NCBI GenBank assembly: GCA_002335605.1 | Contig: BEDY01000005.1 | Location: 372,001 to 436,000 of the forward strand | Source: Prillingera fragicola | Lineage: Eukaryota; Basidiomycota; Tremellomycetes; Trichosporonales; Trichosporonaceae | Length of the DNA: 64,000 nt | Direction of reading: 5' to 3' | Part shown: one piece after another, positions 25,401 through 36,442 of the stretch | How positions within the stretch are numbered: the stretch's first letter is position 1 | How the letters are laid out: each line of letters opens with the position of its first letter | Notes under the pieces: model-generated | The model's input: the letters and a program-made list of their open reading frames with translations, nothing else | What the model was told of the DNA's origin: nothing | Databases searched by the model: none | Position numbers and translations under genes: made by a program

Positions 25401-27822
25401 TCTGCCTTTACTTCAACTATGACATTTCGTCCCTCATGAAGGTTTCCAGTGAGTCCTCTCGCGCAGCGCATCAGACATGTAGCTTACAAGTCTCAGCCGG
25501 TCTAATCATTCCAAGCAACGCTCTGACCTTCGTGTTCAAGCTTAGCAAAGCGCTCGCTGCGGTTGCCCCCAACCTTACCCTCGAGTTCCTCAAGGAGTGG
25601 ACCATTGGCTTCACCAAGGCAGATCTGCCTCAGAAGACGGCATGCCTCCACTACATCTCGCCCTGGCTTCACAACCTGGAACAGTTTGCCAGGCCCTCTC
25701 GCGACGATGGCATCGAGACTGTCAAGCAGGTGTCCGAGATTATCCGCAGTCTGTTCCTCTTGACAGTGGCAGAGTCGAGACGCCTTCACCTCGCACTTCA
25801 GGAGCACGTCTGGAGTGCTCTGGCTGGATCTCACGAGGCTCTCACGGATCTCATCCTTGCCGAGCTCTTGCAGCCGGCTATCAACGCTGGACTGGGCTCT
25901 GAGAAGGCCGAGTGTGCTGCAAACATTCTGGTGTCGCTTAGCTCAACCTCGATGAAGGGCAAGCTCGTTGCTCGTTTGCGCAAGACTATCGGCCACACCT
26001 ACCACAAGCCGACCTCTAGCCTCACCGAGTGCCAGTCATGGAATGAGATTTGCATCTTGACCCGCCTCAACCTTGCGCTGGCCTTCAACCCGCAGCACCA
26101 GGTTGACACTCAGCTGTTCCTGCCAGAGCTACTGCACTCGATCGTCATGCTTATTGGCGTTGGGCCAGTCCTTATGCGCCAGACAGTTTACGGCCTGGTG
26201 ATCAACATTATCCAGTCGTTGGCCGCCAGCGCCTCCGGTGACATGGACACTTCCTCGCTTCAGCATCTTCTGCAGCGCGCTCAACAGCCCGAGATAATTG
26301 CCGCCTTTGGCCTCACGCAGAGCGCTGGCAGCCTCGAGCTGTCTGGCCTTCCTCAATGGGACGCCAGAGGCATTGCTTACCTTGACTCGGTGGAAACCGT
26401 CACCCGATTCCTGGGCGAGGTTCTCACTGCAGGTGCCGTCGCCACCGACTGCGCCAATGCCTGGCGCGCTCGTTGGATGGGACTGGTGGCAACCTCGACC
26501 TTCCAGCACAACCCTGCTACGCAGCCTCAAGCCTTCACTGTGCTGGGCTATCTGGCCGCAGATGAGGTCGACGACGATCTTGTGTACCAGGTCCTCATGG
26601 CCCTGTGCACCGGCTTGAACCAGTTCCAGGAGACGGATGTGGTGCTCTGCGTTAGCATTCTGCGCTGTCTAGCCCGCATCGTGCCCGGCCTCTCGCCTCA
26701 CAGCCCATACCCTATGGTCATCTTCTGGCTGGCTGTCGGTGTTCTTCAACTGGCATACATCCCCCTGTTTGCGCCTGCTCTCGAGCTGCTTATTACCATC
26801 GTCCGTTACATGGACCAGGTCGGCTTCTTTATCAATGGCACGACCTTGTTCGACATTCTGCCGGCCAAGCGCAAGGCCCTTGGGGACCCAGCGCGCAAGC
26901 TCGACCAGATATGTGGAATCAACTTTGACGTGGACGCGTGCTTCTCGCTCGTGGCGATCATCTACAAAGGTGTCCGTCACCCCAACACGCGCAAGCTCAC
27001 CATATCTGCCCTCACGGAGCTTTTGCGATTGTCCTCTGTCAGTCGCCCCGATGGCCCCGATGAAGATGGTCCCCTTATTGGAGCCAAGAGTGTCGCTTTC
27101 TTGACGTCGCTTCTTCCCATTGCTGCTGCGAACGGCACGGCGGACCTGAAATCGTTGTTTGCCTCTGCCCACGTCGAGGTCGCCGAGGAGAGCCTTCGGG
27201 ATCTCTCAACCCTGAGCGTCTTTGAGCTTTTGTCGATACCGTAAGATTCCATTCGTACGCAATTTCTAACATCGCAGTGACAACTCGACTGCTCTTCTTC
27301 TTGTCACTCTCATCGTTACCATACTTGGTAGCGCTAGCACTGACTCGGAGAAGCTTGTACTCTACCGCCTCCTGGCCGACGCGAGCCAGGAGATGCCCGA
27401 GGTCGTTGCCCTGGCTTATGACTCGCTCATTCCTCGCATGACTGCTGTGCTCTCGACTACAGTCTCAACTTCAATTCTCGCAACTGTTACGAGCATCTTT
27501 GAGCGTGCCATGTCCGACACGTCATACTCTTTCCCCGTGTCCGGAACGAGCAACACCCTCACTGTCGACGCCAACTCTGCGCACAAGAAAAATTACTCGG
27601 GCTCTGTCAGCTCGGGCAACTCGCCTGGTGCAGGCATTGCTCGCGAACAGGTGCTCGAGGACCTTGGGATGAAAGGTCTGGCCGACATGTCCTTCCAAGG
27701 CGTCAAGCCTGAACGGTAAGTTGCTACTGTAAGCTTCATGTAAGCATTAGCTGATCAGCCTCAGTCTCTCTAGCATGGCCAAATGGGTGGCCTCGCTCAT
27801 CGAGCTCCTCACCAACGATTGA
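19444..27822 (+). CDS. IRA1: Neurofibromin/IRA-type Ras GTPase-activating protein
   Basis: Exons 19444-19638, 19723-19869, 19913-21055, 21095-22903, 22952-25448, 25497-27240, 27278-27715 and 27765-27822 give about 2,676 residues, the size range of neurofibromin and Ira1/2. The GAP arginine finger is Arg1320 in LFRANSITTRM. The core motif FLRFFCPAIVAPES follows near 1430, then LLLITKVIQNLANN. A Sec14/CRAL-TRIO-type lipid-binding module starts near 1640 (HIFSVLDKVAELFDIIIDLTDFS) and a PH-like region follows, as in NF1. The rest is helical-repeat sequence. It switches Ras off and so restrains cAMP/PKA and MAPK signalling. Three internal introns (39, 48 and 48 bases) are in frame and free of stops, so the frame can be read straight through. 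They are called from GTGAGT/GTAGGT donors, branch sites and AG acceptors. The last intron may end at 27764 or 27773. Confidence 0.94.
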
Positions 27823-28237
27823 GCTTTTATCTCGTTTTATTCGCCAAACACCCATCTCCATTATACCCCCAGGCAACTCCGCTTTATAATAAGCTAGAAA
27901 AGCTACCCTTCCTGGATCTGTATTCCCATCACTCCTCGGACGTGCTACCGCGCAGGCCCGCGGCGTACCGGCGTGCTTGTGCTTGCCCTACCGTACATGC
28001 AAATGGTATATCAAACTATGTGTGCTGCAGTCAGTGCTTCAGAAAAGGCTGGCGTGCACGACAGTAATTGTCTTCTCATGAGGTCGTCTACTGCAATGCT
28101 ATGTTCACATCTGTACAACATGCGCGTCTGGCGCCACGTCCAGGTCGCGTTGTCGCGCACCTTGGATAACATGGGCCCCTCCATCATAGTCCATGATTCC
28201 CCTCGTCGCCCAAGCCGCCTCTCGCCCGCTCTGGCCT
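27823..28237. other. Convergent intergenic region, IRA/MOB2
   Basis: 415 bases between converging stops, with an AT-rich spot (TTTATAATAAGC near 27882) likely to be 3' processing sequence of the IRA transcript. Short frames here have no recognisable content. Confidence 0.5.
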
Positions 28238-29450
28238 CTACACCTCAAGGATGCCCATCTCGCGCCAGCGGTCACCGAGCTCTGCTACACCCTGGCCCAT
28301 ACCCTGAGGAGTGATGAGGTCCTTCATGGCAAGCAAGTCAAACTCCTTGCCAAAGGCGAGGAAGTGGGCGAACAGCGAGTTGAAGTGGGCTTCAATGGAC
28401 AGATGCACAACCTGCTCAAAGTGTGCGTGATACAAGTGTGCAAACACACGGAAGAGGTGCTTGTAAATGTGTTTGGCTGTGTACGCAAACGACGTGGGGA
28501 AGTCGCGGCCTATGATGTCAGCTTTATGCTTTCATTGGACGACCGTTGCAGAGTAGTGCCTGTACGCGACGCGGCACGCAGTCATGCCGGGGCGTTCACG
28601 ATGACTCACCAGACTTTGTTGGGAAGACATTCTCGTCCTCGAGGAGTTTCTGAAGCCAGCTCATGACAAAGTCAATGTACGTTGGCGCAGGGAGCGAGAC
28701 GAGGCGCTGATTTTGGTCGGGCCAGAGGAAGTTGAGACTGAGAGGTTAGCAGTCTGCGCGCAGTGGCAATGGACGGCGAGTGCGCAGAGTCACGCCTGTT
28801 GCCGTGCCCCTGCCCACCGCCTACCACTCACGTTGGGCCTGCCGACATTGTTGGGCAGTTGTTGATTGTGCAGAACTCGGTCAGGGCCGAGTAGAAGTGG
28901 TTAAGGTTGTGATAAAAGTCGAACACTGCCTGTCAGTCCTGCATTCCATGAAGGGTCGCCAGCTCAAGACATATCGCAGGCCCAGCCGCTCGAGCGTCCA
29001 CATCGCATGTGCAAGCTACTCACAGTTGATGGCAACCCACTCGTTCACGTCAACGTATTTAGGCGGCGCCACAATGGTCTTGAAGCTTCCCTTGACAAGG
29101 GCAGCCTTGATGAAGGGCTGGCAGAGGAAGAGGGGCTTTGGTGCGCCAGGGCTCTGGGGGGTACCGCTCAGCTCGGCGCCAGGTGACAACAGCGGCTGGT
29201 CGCCGTACGGGCCGCCGGGCTGGAGGTTTGATGGGATGGGGGAGCGGCGAGGCGCACGCAGGCGGCTGTAATGATCAGCGATGCACGCGTACTCATTGAA
29301 TGCTCTAGTGGACAGTGTGCGGGAGGAGCAGACCCCACGACCCCAAATCGCGTCGCGGAACGCGCACCTGAGCCCGGTGTGGTCGAGTGGAGTGGACGGC
29401 AGTGAATGCGGTTTAGAAACTCACCCAATCGAGTTGAGAAAGCCGGACAT
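28238..29450 (-). CDS. MOB2: MOB kinase activator, Mob2-like
   Basis: Exons 29450-29425, 29265-29024, 28925-28832, 28737-28610 and 28509-28238 give 253 residues. The MOB core begins with PLFLCQPFIKAALVKGSFKT and runs through KYVDVNEWVAIN, EFCTINNCPTMSAGP and FRVFAHLYHAHFEQVVHLSIE. The zinc ligands Cys-x4-Cys and His-x4-His are present. SLPAPTYIDFVMSWL with ENVFPTKSG resembles Mob2 more than Mob1. Mob2 binds and activates NDR kinases (Cbk1/Orb6) of the RAM/MOR pathway controlling polarity and cell separation. Introns are much longer here (159, 98, 94, 100 bases) than in neighbouring genes. Mob1 is the alternative. The start is supported because exon 1 ends in phase 2, exactly matching exon 2. 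Confidence 0.85.
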
Positions 29451-29786
29451 GGCGTGGGGATGAGAGACGATGAGCGTGAGATTGATGAGAGAGCAAGAAA
29501 GAGATGCAGGATGGACGTGGCCGGGTGTCTGATCGAGGACAAGGACCAGGGCGGGAAGGGTTGATCAAGCTCACGCTGGGCACTCATCCGCCGACACGTC
29601 GCGGCACATCCGGCGCTCGACCCTCCATCGATCGAAATGACGTGGACATTTTGATATCAACTCCGACCCATTGACCATTGCCGCTCGACGTTTCGACCAC
29701 ATGAGCATCTCTAGACCAACACCACCGCACACGCGACCACCCTAAACGAACCTTTCTCGCGCGCCCCGACACTGGGGAGCAGCGAC
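29451..29786. promoter_or_regulatory. Bidirectional promoter region of MOB2 and SRP9
   Basis: 336 bases between divergent start codons. The sequence is GC-rich near MOB2 and mixed near SRP9. No further motif was recognised. Confidence 0.55.
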
Positions 29787-30440
29787 ATGGTATACATCAA
29801 GGCATGGACCCAGTTTGAGACCGTAAGTGTTCTTTTTTGACGACCAGAGACTGCACATCGGGCGGTTCCCTGTCTTCCCTCTGTGCACGCCGCTGACGTC
29901 TCAGGCGACCATCGACTTGTACAATAAGTCGCCTCGGAAAGTGAGCGAAGACTGAAGCTATGCGCGGGGGAGTCTGCTAACGCACCAGACGAGGTACACG
30001 GTCAAGTTTGTTCCCAAGACTGGGCAGCTCGTTCTCAAGGTCACCGATGACACGACTGTGAGTTACATTGACGTATGGCGTGGCCATGCCTTGTCCTGGT
30101 GCTCCTATGCATGGGCAGGAATGGCCTTTCATTGTCAATTTCTAGAAGAATGTTGCTGACAGAGCAGTGTCTCATGTACAAGTCGCACTCGGCCATCATT
30201 CTTAATCGCTTCGAAGCCCTCAACTTGCGTCTTTTGAGCGCAGCAGCCAACGCGCGTAGGCGCGCTCCACTTGCCCCCGTTATGAGCCGCAGTGGTAGCG
30301 CCGGTGCCGGCACGCCCAACGTTGTCGAGGGCGATGATCCCATGGCAGGTGGCGCAGCGGCGCCGGGTGCAGGTGCTAAGGGCAACACGCCCGCTAAGAC
30401 GACAGGAGGTGGAAAGAAGAAGAAGAAGGGGAAGCGATAG
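29787..30440 (+). CDS. SRP9: Signal recognition particle SRP9-like subunit
   Basis: Exons 29787-29822, 29905-29940, 29989-30057 and 30168-30440 give 137 residues. The N-terminus (VYIKAWTQFETATIDLYN) and the stretch KVTDDTTCLMYKSHSA match the SRP9 alpha-beta fold, where human SRP9 has KVTDDLVCLVYK. The two first coding exons are only 36 bases each. The C-terminus is Ala/Gly-rich and ends in a polylysine tail, as in fungal Srp21. SRP9 pairs with SRP14 to bind the Alu domain of SRP RNA and pause translation during ER targeting. Introns are 82, 48 and 110 bases. Confidence 0.88.
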
Positions 30441-30725
30441 ATGCATTTTGTACAGTCTGCGCCAGCTACACTTAGCGTGCTGCTGTCGGTACGACGGAGG
30501 ACAGGGACCTGCGTCACCCATTGGATGGGGGGAGGGTTCTACGGCATGAGAGGAGTTATAGTCCTATGCGATGTACAGCTAGACGGCAGATTGGCGAGAC
30601 GGATAGGCTCTGCGTGAACGAGGCAGCAGAGATGCACAGCGCCTTGGCGAATCTGAGGGGCTGAGAACAGCGGTGGCCCAGGAAAGCGGCATGGGTACGC
30701 TGGGTCTCATCTCTGATATGGCAGT

Positions 30726-31148
30726 TCATCGCAGCTCGTCGTCTGCCGCCTCCTGCGCGGCCCCGATCTTCGTCAGACGAGCATAATCTCCCACAGCGCC
30801 CTTGACCTGCTCAGCTGTATCCCGGATAGCACCAATCCTGGCACCTTCCTCGTCCCGTTCGCTCCCAATGCCTCCAGCCGCAGCCGTTTCCTCGTTAAGC
30901 TGGGCGGCGCGCGCGCGCATGTCCTTGACGTAAGCGTGGGACAGCTGAACACTAGCATCTGTTGTAGAGCGTGTAGGGTTGGGATCGGAGGCAGCTGCGC
31001 GGTCAAAGGTTGCGAGCTGCGTGGTGAGGTCTGGAGGTGGTGGGACGGAGGATGGGGCCGAGGTGTCGATGAGCCGTGCGAGGGTTGCGGCCGGGAGGGA
31101 TTGCAAGGCGTCGAGGTCGGCGCGGAGCTGTTCTGATGTGACAGTCAT
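30726..31148 (-). CDS. Small hypothetical protein, intronless
   Basis: A single open frame of 140 residues. I do not recognise it. It starts with a helical segment (QLRADLDALQSLPAATLARLI), then a proline stretch, then two helical, Ala- and Glu-rich segments likely to form coiled coils, and ends acidic. It has no membrane segment, signal peptide or zinc motif. The composition would suit a small helical subunit of a larger complex. An in-frame ATG at 31253 would add 35 residues. It lies between convergent SRP9 and the upstream part of its own strand, about 290 bases downstream of the FMP32 stop. Coding status is supported by codon pattern and length only. Confidence 0.55.
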   Translation of the reverse strand: MTVTSEQLRADLDALQSLPAATLARLIDTSAPSSVPPPPDLTTQLATFDRAAASDPNPTRSTTDASVQLSHAYVKDMRARAAQLNEETAAAGGIGSERDEEGARIGAIRDTAEQVKGAVGDYARLTKIGAAQEAADDELR

Positions 31149-31439
31149 GCTTGCGATCCGGTAATGTTGGGAAGTGTGACCAGGATCAATGGAAGACAAA
31201 GCGATGTCAGCTCGTGGCTGCTGGAGGATGTTGATGAGTTGAGATTGCGTCACGGATTCAGATTCCTGCTGATCACGATCGTGCCTCTCGTTCTTCTGTC
31301 ACTACTGAAACTGCAGTCTGGTAGCGTCTGCGCGACTAGTCGACTTATTTACTGCTCGAGGTGGATCTCAGGGGCCTCAAGCTTCACTCTGCTAAGCCAC
31401 AACATGCATGCCACACATCCCCGATGCTATAAACAACCT

Positions 31440-32276
31440 CTACATCTGCCAGGGTCAGCAACTCCCCGCGGATCCGTTCTCTCTTCCCGCGACTCACCAT
31501 CATGCGCATGTAGGCGAGCAAGAGCGCTCCCGAACCTGTTGCCACACCGACAAGATACTGGAGAATCGAAAACTTGGCCTGCTCGATCTGTGTGCGCAGG
31601 CCGGCGATCTCACTCTCGATTCGAGTGTCCACCTCCTTGATCTTGAGCTCTTGCTGGGCCGACTCATCGCGGATGCGGCCCTTTTCCAAGTTCAGATCCA
31701 AGCGCACACCAGCTTGTGTGCGTGTAATCTCCTCACGTAGACGCTGCTTGAGCTTCTCTACATCAGCCATGAGGCGGTCGTTCTCGGCCTTCATGAGTGT
31801 CAAGTCGTTCTTCTCGTGCAGCTGCAACTCGGACTTGAGCTGTGCAAAGTCGACATTCTGTGTGTAGCGTTGCTGAAAAGTTAGCAATGAGAGTTGTTCT
31901 CCGTGGCTGAGCCGGGCTCACCTTCTCCTGCTCGGCTTTGCTAACGAGACCAGCCTCCATCCCGTGCACGCTCTCGTCAACGGCGTCCGCCAGCACAGTC
32001 ATGACACCCTCCGCCTGTTGACGCGTCATGCCATGCTTTTGCAAGCGCTCAACCAACAACTGAGTGTCAAAGTGCGACACCTGCGCGCGGCTTGACGCGT
32101 GCAAGCGCCGAGAGCGGGAAGCCATGGCCCGTAGAGGGAGCGCCGAGGTGGCCGGGCGCAGAGCTGAGCAAGTCAGTGAGCTGCCCAGGCTTCCAAAACA
32201 CGGGCCAACGCTTCTTACCTCTTGCGAGCGCTGCACCTGCGCGTGATGTCGAGGGCTGCGAGAGTAGGCTAGCCAT
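31440..32276 (-). CDS. FMP32: Mitochondrial inner-membrane protein Fmp32/MCUR1 family (DUF1640)
   Basis: Exons 32276-32219, 32163-31922, 31872-31498 and 31445-31440 give 226 residues. The N-terminus is rich in Ser, Ala and Arg without acids, a typical mitochondrial presequence. It is followed by the family signature FDTQLLVERLQKHGMTRQQAEGVM. A long coiled coil (about residues 100-195) leads to a C-terminal membrane helix (ILQYLVGVATGSGALLLAYM). CCDC90/MCUR1 relatives act in the inner membrane: yeast Fmp32 in cytochrome oxidase assembly, MCUR1 with the calcium uniporter. The last intron (31497-31446, 52 bases) has a GTGAGT donor and a CTGAC branch site. After splicing, the final exon codes only ATG and a stop. 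Without splicing, the frame runs on to 31384. Confidence 0.88.
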
Positions 32277-32492
32277 GGTGAAATGAGCGATGAAACGAAC
32301 GACAGCAAGTCAACACGTCCAACATGTCCAACACGTCGGCTAGGTGGCAAACGTCGGATCCAAACGACTCGTAGGCGTGCGGTTGTTTTAAATTCAGGGC
32401 ACGCCTACCGCCAATGAATGCCCCGATGACGACCATGCTGGGATGAGACGTGTTCGAAAGGTCGACTTCCAACAACACCAACTACCACCGCA
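32277..32492. promoter_or_regulatory. Bidirectional promoter of FMP32 and COG1
   Basis: 216 bases between divergent starts. A short A/T-rich run (TTTTAAATT near 32386) is the only distinct feature. Confidence 0.5.
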
Positions 32493-35473
32493 ATGTCGGC
32501 ACGAGCGACGCCGCAGCGCCCTTCCTCATCGCTGCACACGATCGTGTCGCCTCCATCATCGGAAGGCCCGTCGCGGCGCAGCACTCCCCGTACACGTGGC
32601 GCGGGGCATCGACGCGCTAGCAACATGTCGTCCATCCTGCCCAGCACACCCAGCAGCAGTGCTGCAACGCGGGCGCGCCGTCTTCCCGTGCGCGAAGTTA
32701 AAGATGATCAGGATTGGGCAGCAATGGATCCCGATGATGTGTTCCGCCACCTCCCCGTGCTGGAGGTCAAGCGCGTGGAGGCCAAGATGCGAGCAGACGC
32801 GTTGAACAAGCAGTCCGAGCTGCGTTCCATGGTCGGGTGAGCGTCGGCGGCGTCTTTGACTTCTGGCGCAATGCTGACATCTGCAGCACGCGGTATCGTG
32901 ATCTCCTCACCTCCGCGTCTCAAATCACTGCTCTGCACGAGTCATCTCTGCGCCTGAGCAATGGACTTAGGAGCGTAGTGGCAGCGTGCAGCAACCCGGC
33001 AGACATGACAGGTGGGGATAACGAGAGCGAGCAGGCAGACGGCGAGGAGGACGTGGGAACGATGCTTCCCGTAGCTGCACACGTCAAGCTGCTTCTTGAC
33101 GCGCCAGAAGGTGAGACACTGCCCCTGGCCAGCAGCTAACAACCCAGCACTCTACTCCTTCCTGGCCCACCATGCGTATCTAAACGCGGCCTTCCTCTGG
33201 CTTGTCGGGCGTGTAGTCAAAGAGGGTCTGCAAGCCATGCCCGAGGATGTCAAGGGACCTTACGTGCAGCTGCTTCAGAAGCAGTGGGAGGTTCTTGTGC
33301 CCTTCCGCGCGCAGATTGTTCAACGCGCAACTGCTGCGCTGCGCACGCGCGACAAACTGGACCCTCAAAGCGTCAGCGACACTCTTCTTGCGATAATCTT
33401 ATTGGACAGCCTTCCTATGCCCGAGGCGCTTGATCTGTTACTGTCACAGAGGTTGAAGGCTCTGCGTGACATTCTTGCTCACGCGCCAGAGCCGAAGGAA
33501 AACACTCGTCGAGCCCGTCGCGGGTCCAAGGTCGAGACAGCCGCTGCCGTGCGCGAGGTGGCGCATCAGCGCGATGCCATTGGAAAGGTCATTGCGGAGG
33601 CAGTAAAGTGCCTCCTCGACGCAGAGGGCTTGGTACGAGGCGTGTTTGAGCCGAAGCGGAAAGTCACTGGCGATGGTGAGAGCGTTTTGGGCGAGGCCAT
33701 TCGGCTGGTTCAGCAAGGCGAAGAGCTCCCTGCGACAACACAGGCGCCGACGCCCATTCGTCGCACGTCACAGAAGCGCCGTACCTCACGCCTGACCTCC
33801 ATCTCACTTGCCCTCCCCCCACGCGTCGGCTCTGCCACAGGCGGACCTCCCGTTTCGACCCATCGAGTCCTCCAGACTTTGCCGTCGTCCCAGATCCTCC
33901 TGCGTTACTTGCCTCAAGCAATCACGGCCTTTACTCCCTTTATCACACCCTCCGCCGCGCCTAATCTAGCGGACAAACTTGGTCCCTGGCAGGCTTCTGC
34001 CGTTGAGCTCCTCCGCGAGTCTCTTCCAGTGTGGTTGGATGGCCTCCACAGTGTCTCTGACGTTTGGTCTGTGCGCTCACGGTTGCGCTCTACTCTTAAC
34101 CAGTCTGCCTTTGAGACTCAGATCGCCGAGGCTCTTGAGACTGAGTGGGGAGCACGCGTTCAGTCCATCTGGACCGCCAAGCTCGATGCCCTCGTCAGCT
34201 CGGCGGATGTACAGCTGCAACGTGCAGGCGAACGTATCCGCGCCGGAGAAGAGACGGATGACAATGATCCCGAGGCCCACATCTTCGGCGACATTACATT
34301 TCCGTCAACAGCATCTGGTTCCCACAGCTCGGCCGCATTCGATGCCTTCCTCGAGACACTACGGAAACGCTCGGCATATCGTACTTCTCTGTTGGACGCT
34401 GTTCTGGGAGTGCTGGAGCACGCAGCAGCCGACCTCAAGGCGGATCTTGCTGGCTTGCCCGAGTCATTGTACAGCGACTACAAGTCTCGGCTCGGCAGTG
34501 CCCTTGACGCACTAGTGCATGCCCTCAATGGTGTGCTTGCGGCAGTTGGCGGACACCGCGATGCGACCGGCAGCGTGGAGGCAGAGCTGTTCGTTGGCCG
34601 TGTTGCACTGTACCTCGTGCACACCAGTCCATTCCTGTCTGATCTCACTGGGTCTACCGGCCACGATCTTGGTATGTTTTGCCTTGTCATCCTCCTTACG
34701 TCGTTACTGACCGATGGCAGACAATACGAAGTCTGCCCTCATGGACATCCACGCGTCCTCGACAATTCAATGGCGAGGTTCGGCTATTGCTCGTGCCACC
34801 AACATGCTCCTTCCTCTCTTCGATAGTCACCGCGGGCCGGCGCAAGTTCGTGCCTCATGGCAGGCTGAAGCACCGTCTGCGGCGTCACCCCAGGTCCTCA
34901 GTGCCCTCGAGCACTTGACCGTCGCAGTGCGCCGCCTCGGCGTGCCGCCGGGCGTGAAGCTTGACGTGGTTCCGCGTCTCGTCAAGGAGTTCGTAGCGGG
35001 GGCTAGGGACTTGGACGGATGGGATGTGCAGGCTGAGAGTGATGACGGTGCGGCCCAGGCCGCTCTTGATTTGGCTTTCCTGGCTGCTGTGGCCGGTGGA
35101 GACAACGCCACTCAGGCTATTGTTCAAAAGTACCTCGGCAAGGTGAGTAAAGCTTGTCATTGTCATGGTGCTAACGTCCCAGCTTCCTGCGAGCTTGGAA
35201 ACGTACAAGGGTGGACTGGAGGGCACCGTGACAGAAGCATTGCGGCGCACGCAGGTCGTGCTGTTCCCACTTACCGCACATTTGCCGCCTACTGTCCCAG
35301 AGGTGTTGCCCGGTTCCCGAGGTGCGGAAGCCTTGCGTACAGCTGCTCTGCTGCGTCTCGGCGCGCCTGCTCTGGCCACAGGTCGTGGCACTGGCGTGGG
35401 TTCAGAGTTCAAAAGCCCCGTTGCTGTCGCAAAACCTGGACGGCGGTTCCCGCTGCTTAGTATTGTTGCGTAG
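32493..35473 (+). CDS. COG1: Conserved oligomeric Golgi complex subunit 1
   Basis: Exons 32493-32836, 32887-33110, 33148-34671, 34721-35142 and 35183-35473 give 934 residues. After a Ser/Thr/Pro-rich leader comes the Cog1 signature. It starts with DDVFRHLPVLEVKRVEAKMR and continues through QSELRSMVGTRYRDLLTSA across the first splice junction. The typical SRALYSFLAHHAYLNAAFLWL-like segment follows (LYSFLAHHAYLNAAFLWL here). The rest is helical, as expected for lobe A of the COG tether. COG captures intra-Golgi retrograde vesicles and keeps glycosylation enzymes in place. Introns are 50, 37, 49 and 40 bases. The stop lies only 52 bases from the stop of the convergent CGI121. Confidence 0.92.
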
Positions 35474-35525
35474 ACAATGCATGGGATATACAGATGCTGG
35501 GTATGACTGTTGGGAGGCTGACGTC

Positions 35526-36260
35526 TTACGTGGCGTGCTTGATAGCCACAGTGTTGACGACGGCAGAGATCTTGCGCTGCACAAGATCGGGCATCTTGAG
35601 CTGATTCATCTCACCGAGCTTGTAGACCTGCGAACGTTAGTTGTGAGAAGCAAGCTTGATCGAAGTAGCTCACCTTGTCCAGACGTGCCCAGTCTGCCTT
35701 GCCCTCCTCATCAAGAGCAGAGAGATCGACAAGGTCTCCGTCGACAACCGCAGTAATCATGTTGTAGATTTCCTGGGCACTCTGCTTGTCATCGCCGTAC
35801 CGGACCACCACCAGCCGCGTGGTGGCATCACTGACACCGTGCCGCCTGATGGCATCTGTGATGTTGTTGTTCGGGTTAAGCGCTAACAGGATCTCAGAGT
35901 GGAGGTTGTGTGAGCGGGTCTTGGGGACCGGCGGCGCGTCGAGAGTAGCATGGGCAGTGCTGGGCATGGAAGTGAGAAGAGCGGCGAGAGCAGCGGTGGT
36001 GAGGTGCTCTTTGGAGGCAAGCTACCATGTCAGCAATGGTCGTACTGGAACTTCCTGACCCATCAAGAGATACTTACCAATGTCGCCTCCACGAATCCAA
36101 AGTCGACAGCTTCGCGTGCGCGCTGGCCCTCTTCTCCCTCCATGGTGGCCGCGCTCACGAGCCGGCGGCGGATCTCAGGTGCATTCTTGACATTCTCAAA
36201 GTACACCAAGTGCAGAGTGTTGACGTTTGGTGGGAACTGAGACAGCGTGTAGGTCTCCAT
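35526..36260 (-). CDS. CGI121: KEOPS complex subunit Cgi121 (TPRKB homologue)
   Basis: Exons 36260-36078, 36021-35674 and 35627-35526 give 210 residues. The order of motifs fits Cgi121: METYTLSQFPPNVNTLHLVYF, then FENVKNAPEIRRRL, then EAVDFGFVEATLLASKEHLTTA, then LHSEILLALNPNNNITDAIRR and a C-terminal YKLGEMNQL helix. Cgi121 binds Bud32 and tRNA within KEOPS, which makes the t6A37 modification of tRNAs reading ANN codons and affects telomeres in yeast. Introns are 56 and 46 bases. It diverges from EFG1 with 182 bases between starts. Confidence 0.93.
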
Positions 36261-36442
36261 TGCGAGGCGAGTGAGTAGAGAGAAGTCAAGATGTCATGAC
36301 GAGCAATTCCAGCTGGGCTAATGTAAAAATACTTCCGCTAATCAGACTCAAACTATTACACCAGGCACGCTAATGTCCAAAAGTTTGAGGACGTCACAAC
36401 AATCTCTCACCGCCACTCATACTCCACATCTTCCTTATCGAC
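36261..36442. promoter_or_regulatory. Bidirectional promoter of CGI121 and EFG1
   Basis: 182 bases between divergent starts, with an AT-rich centre (about 36315-36360). No further motif was recognised. Confidence 0.5.
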
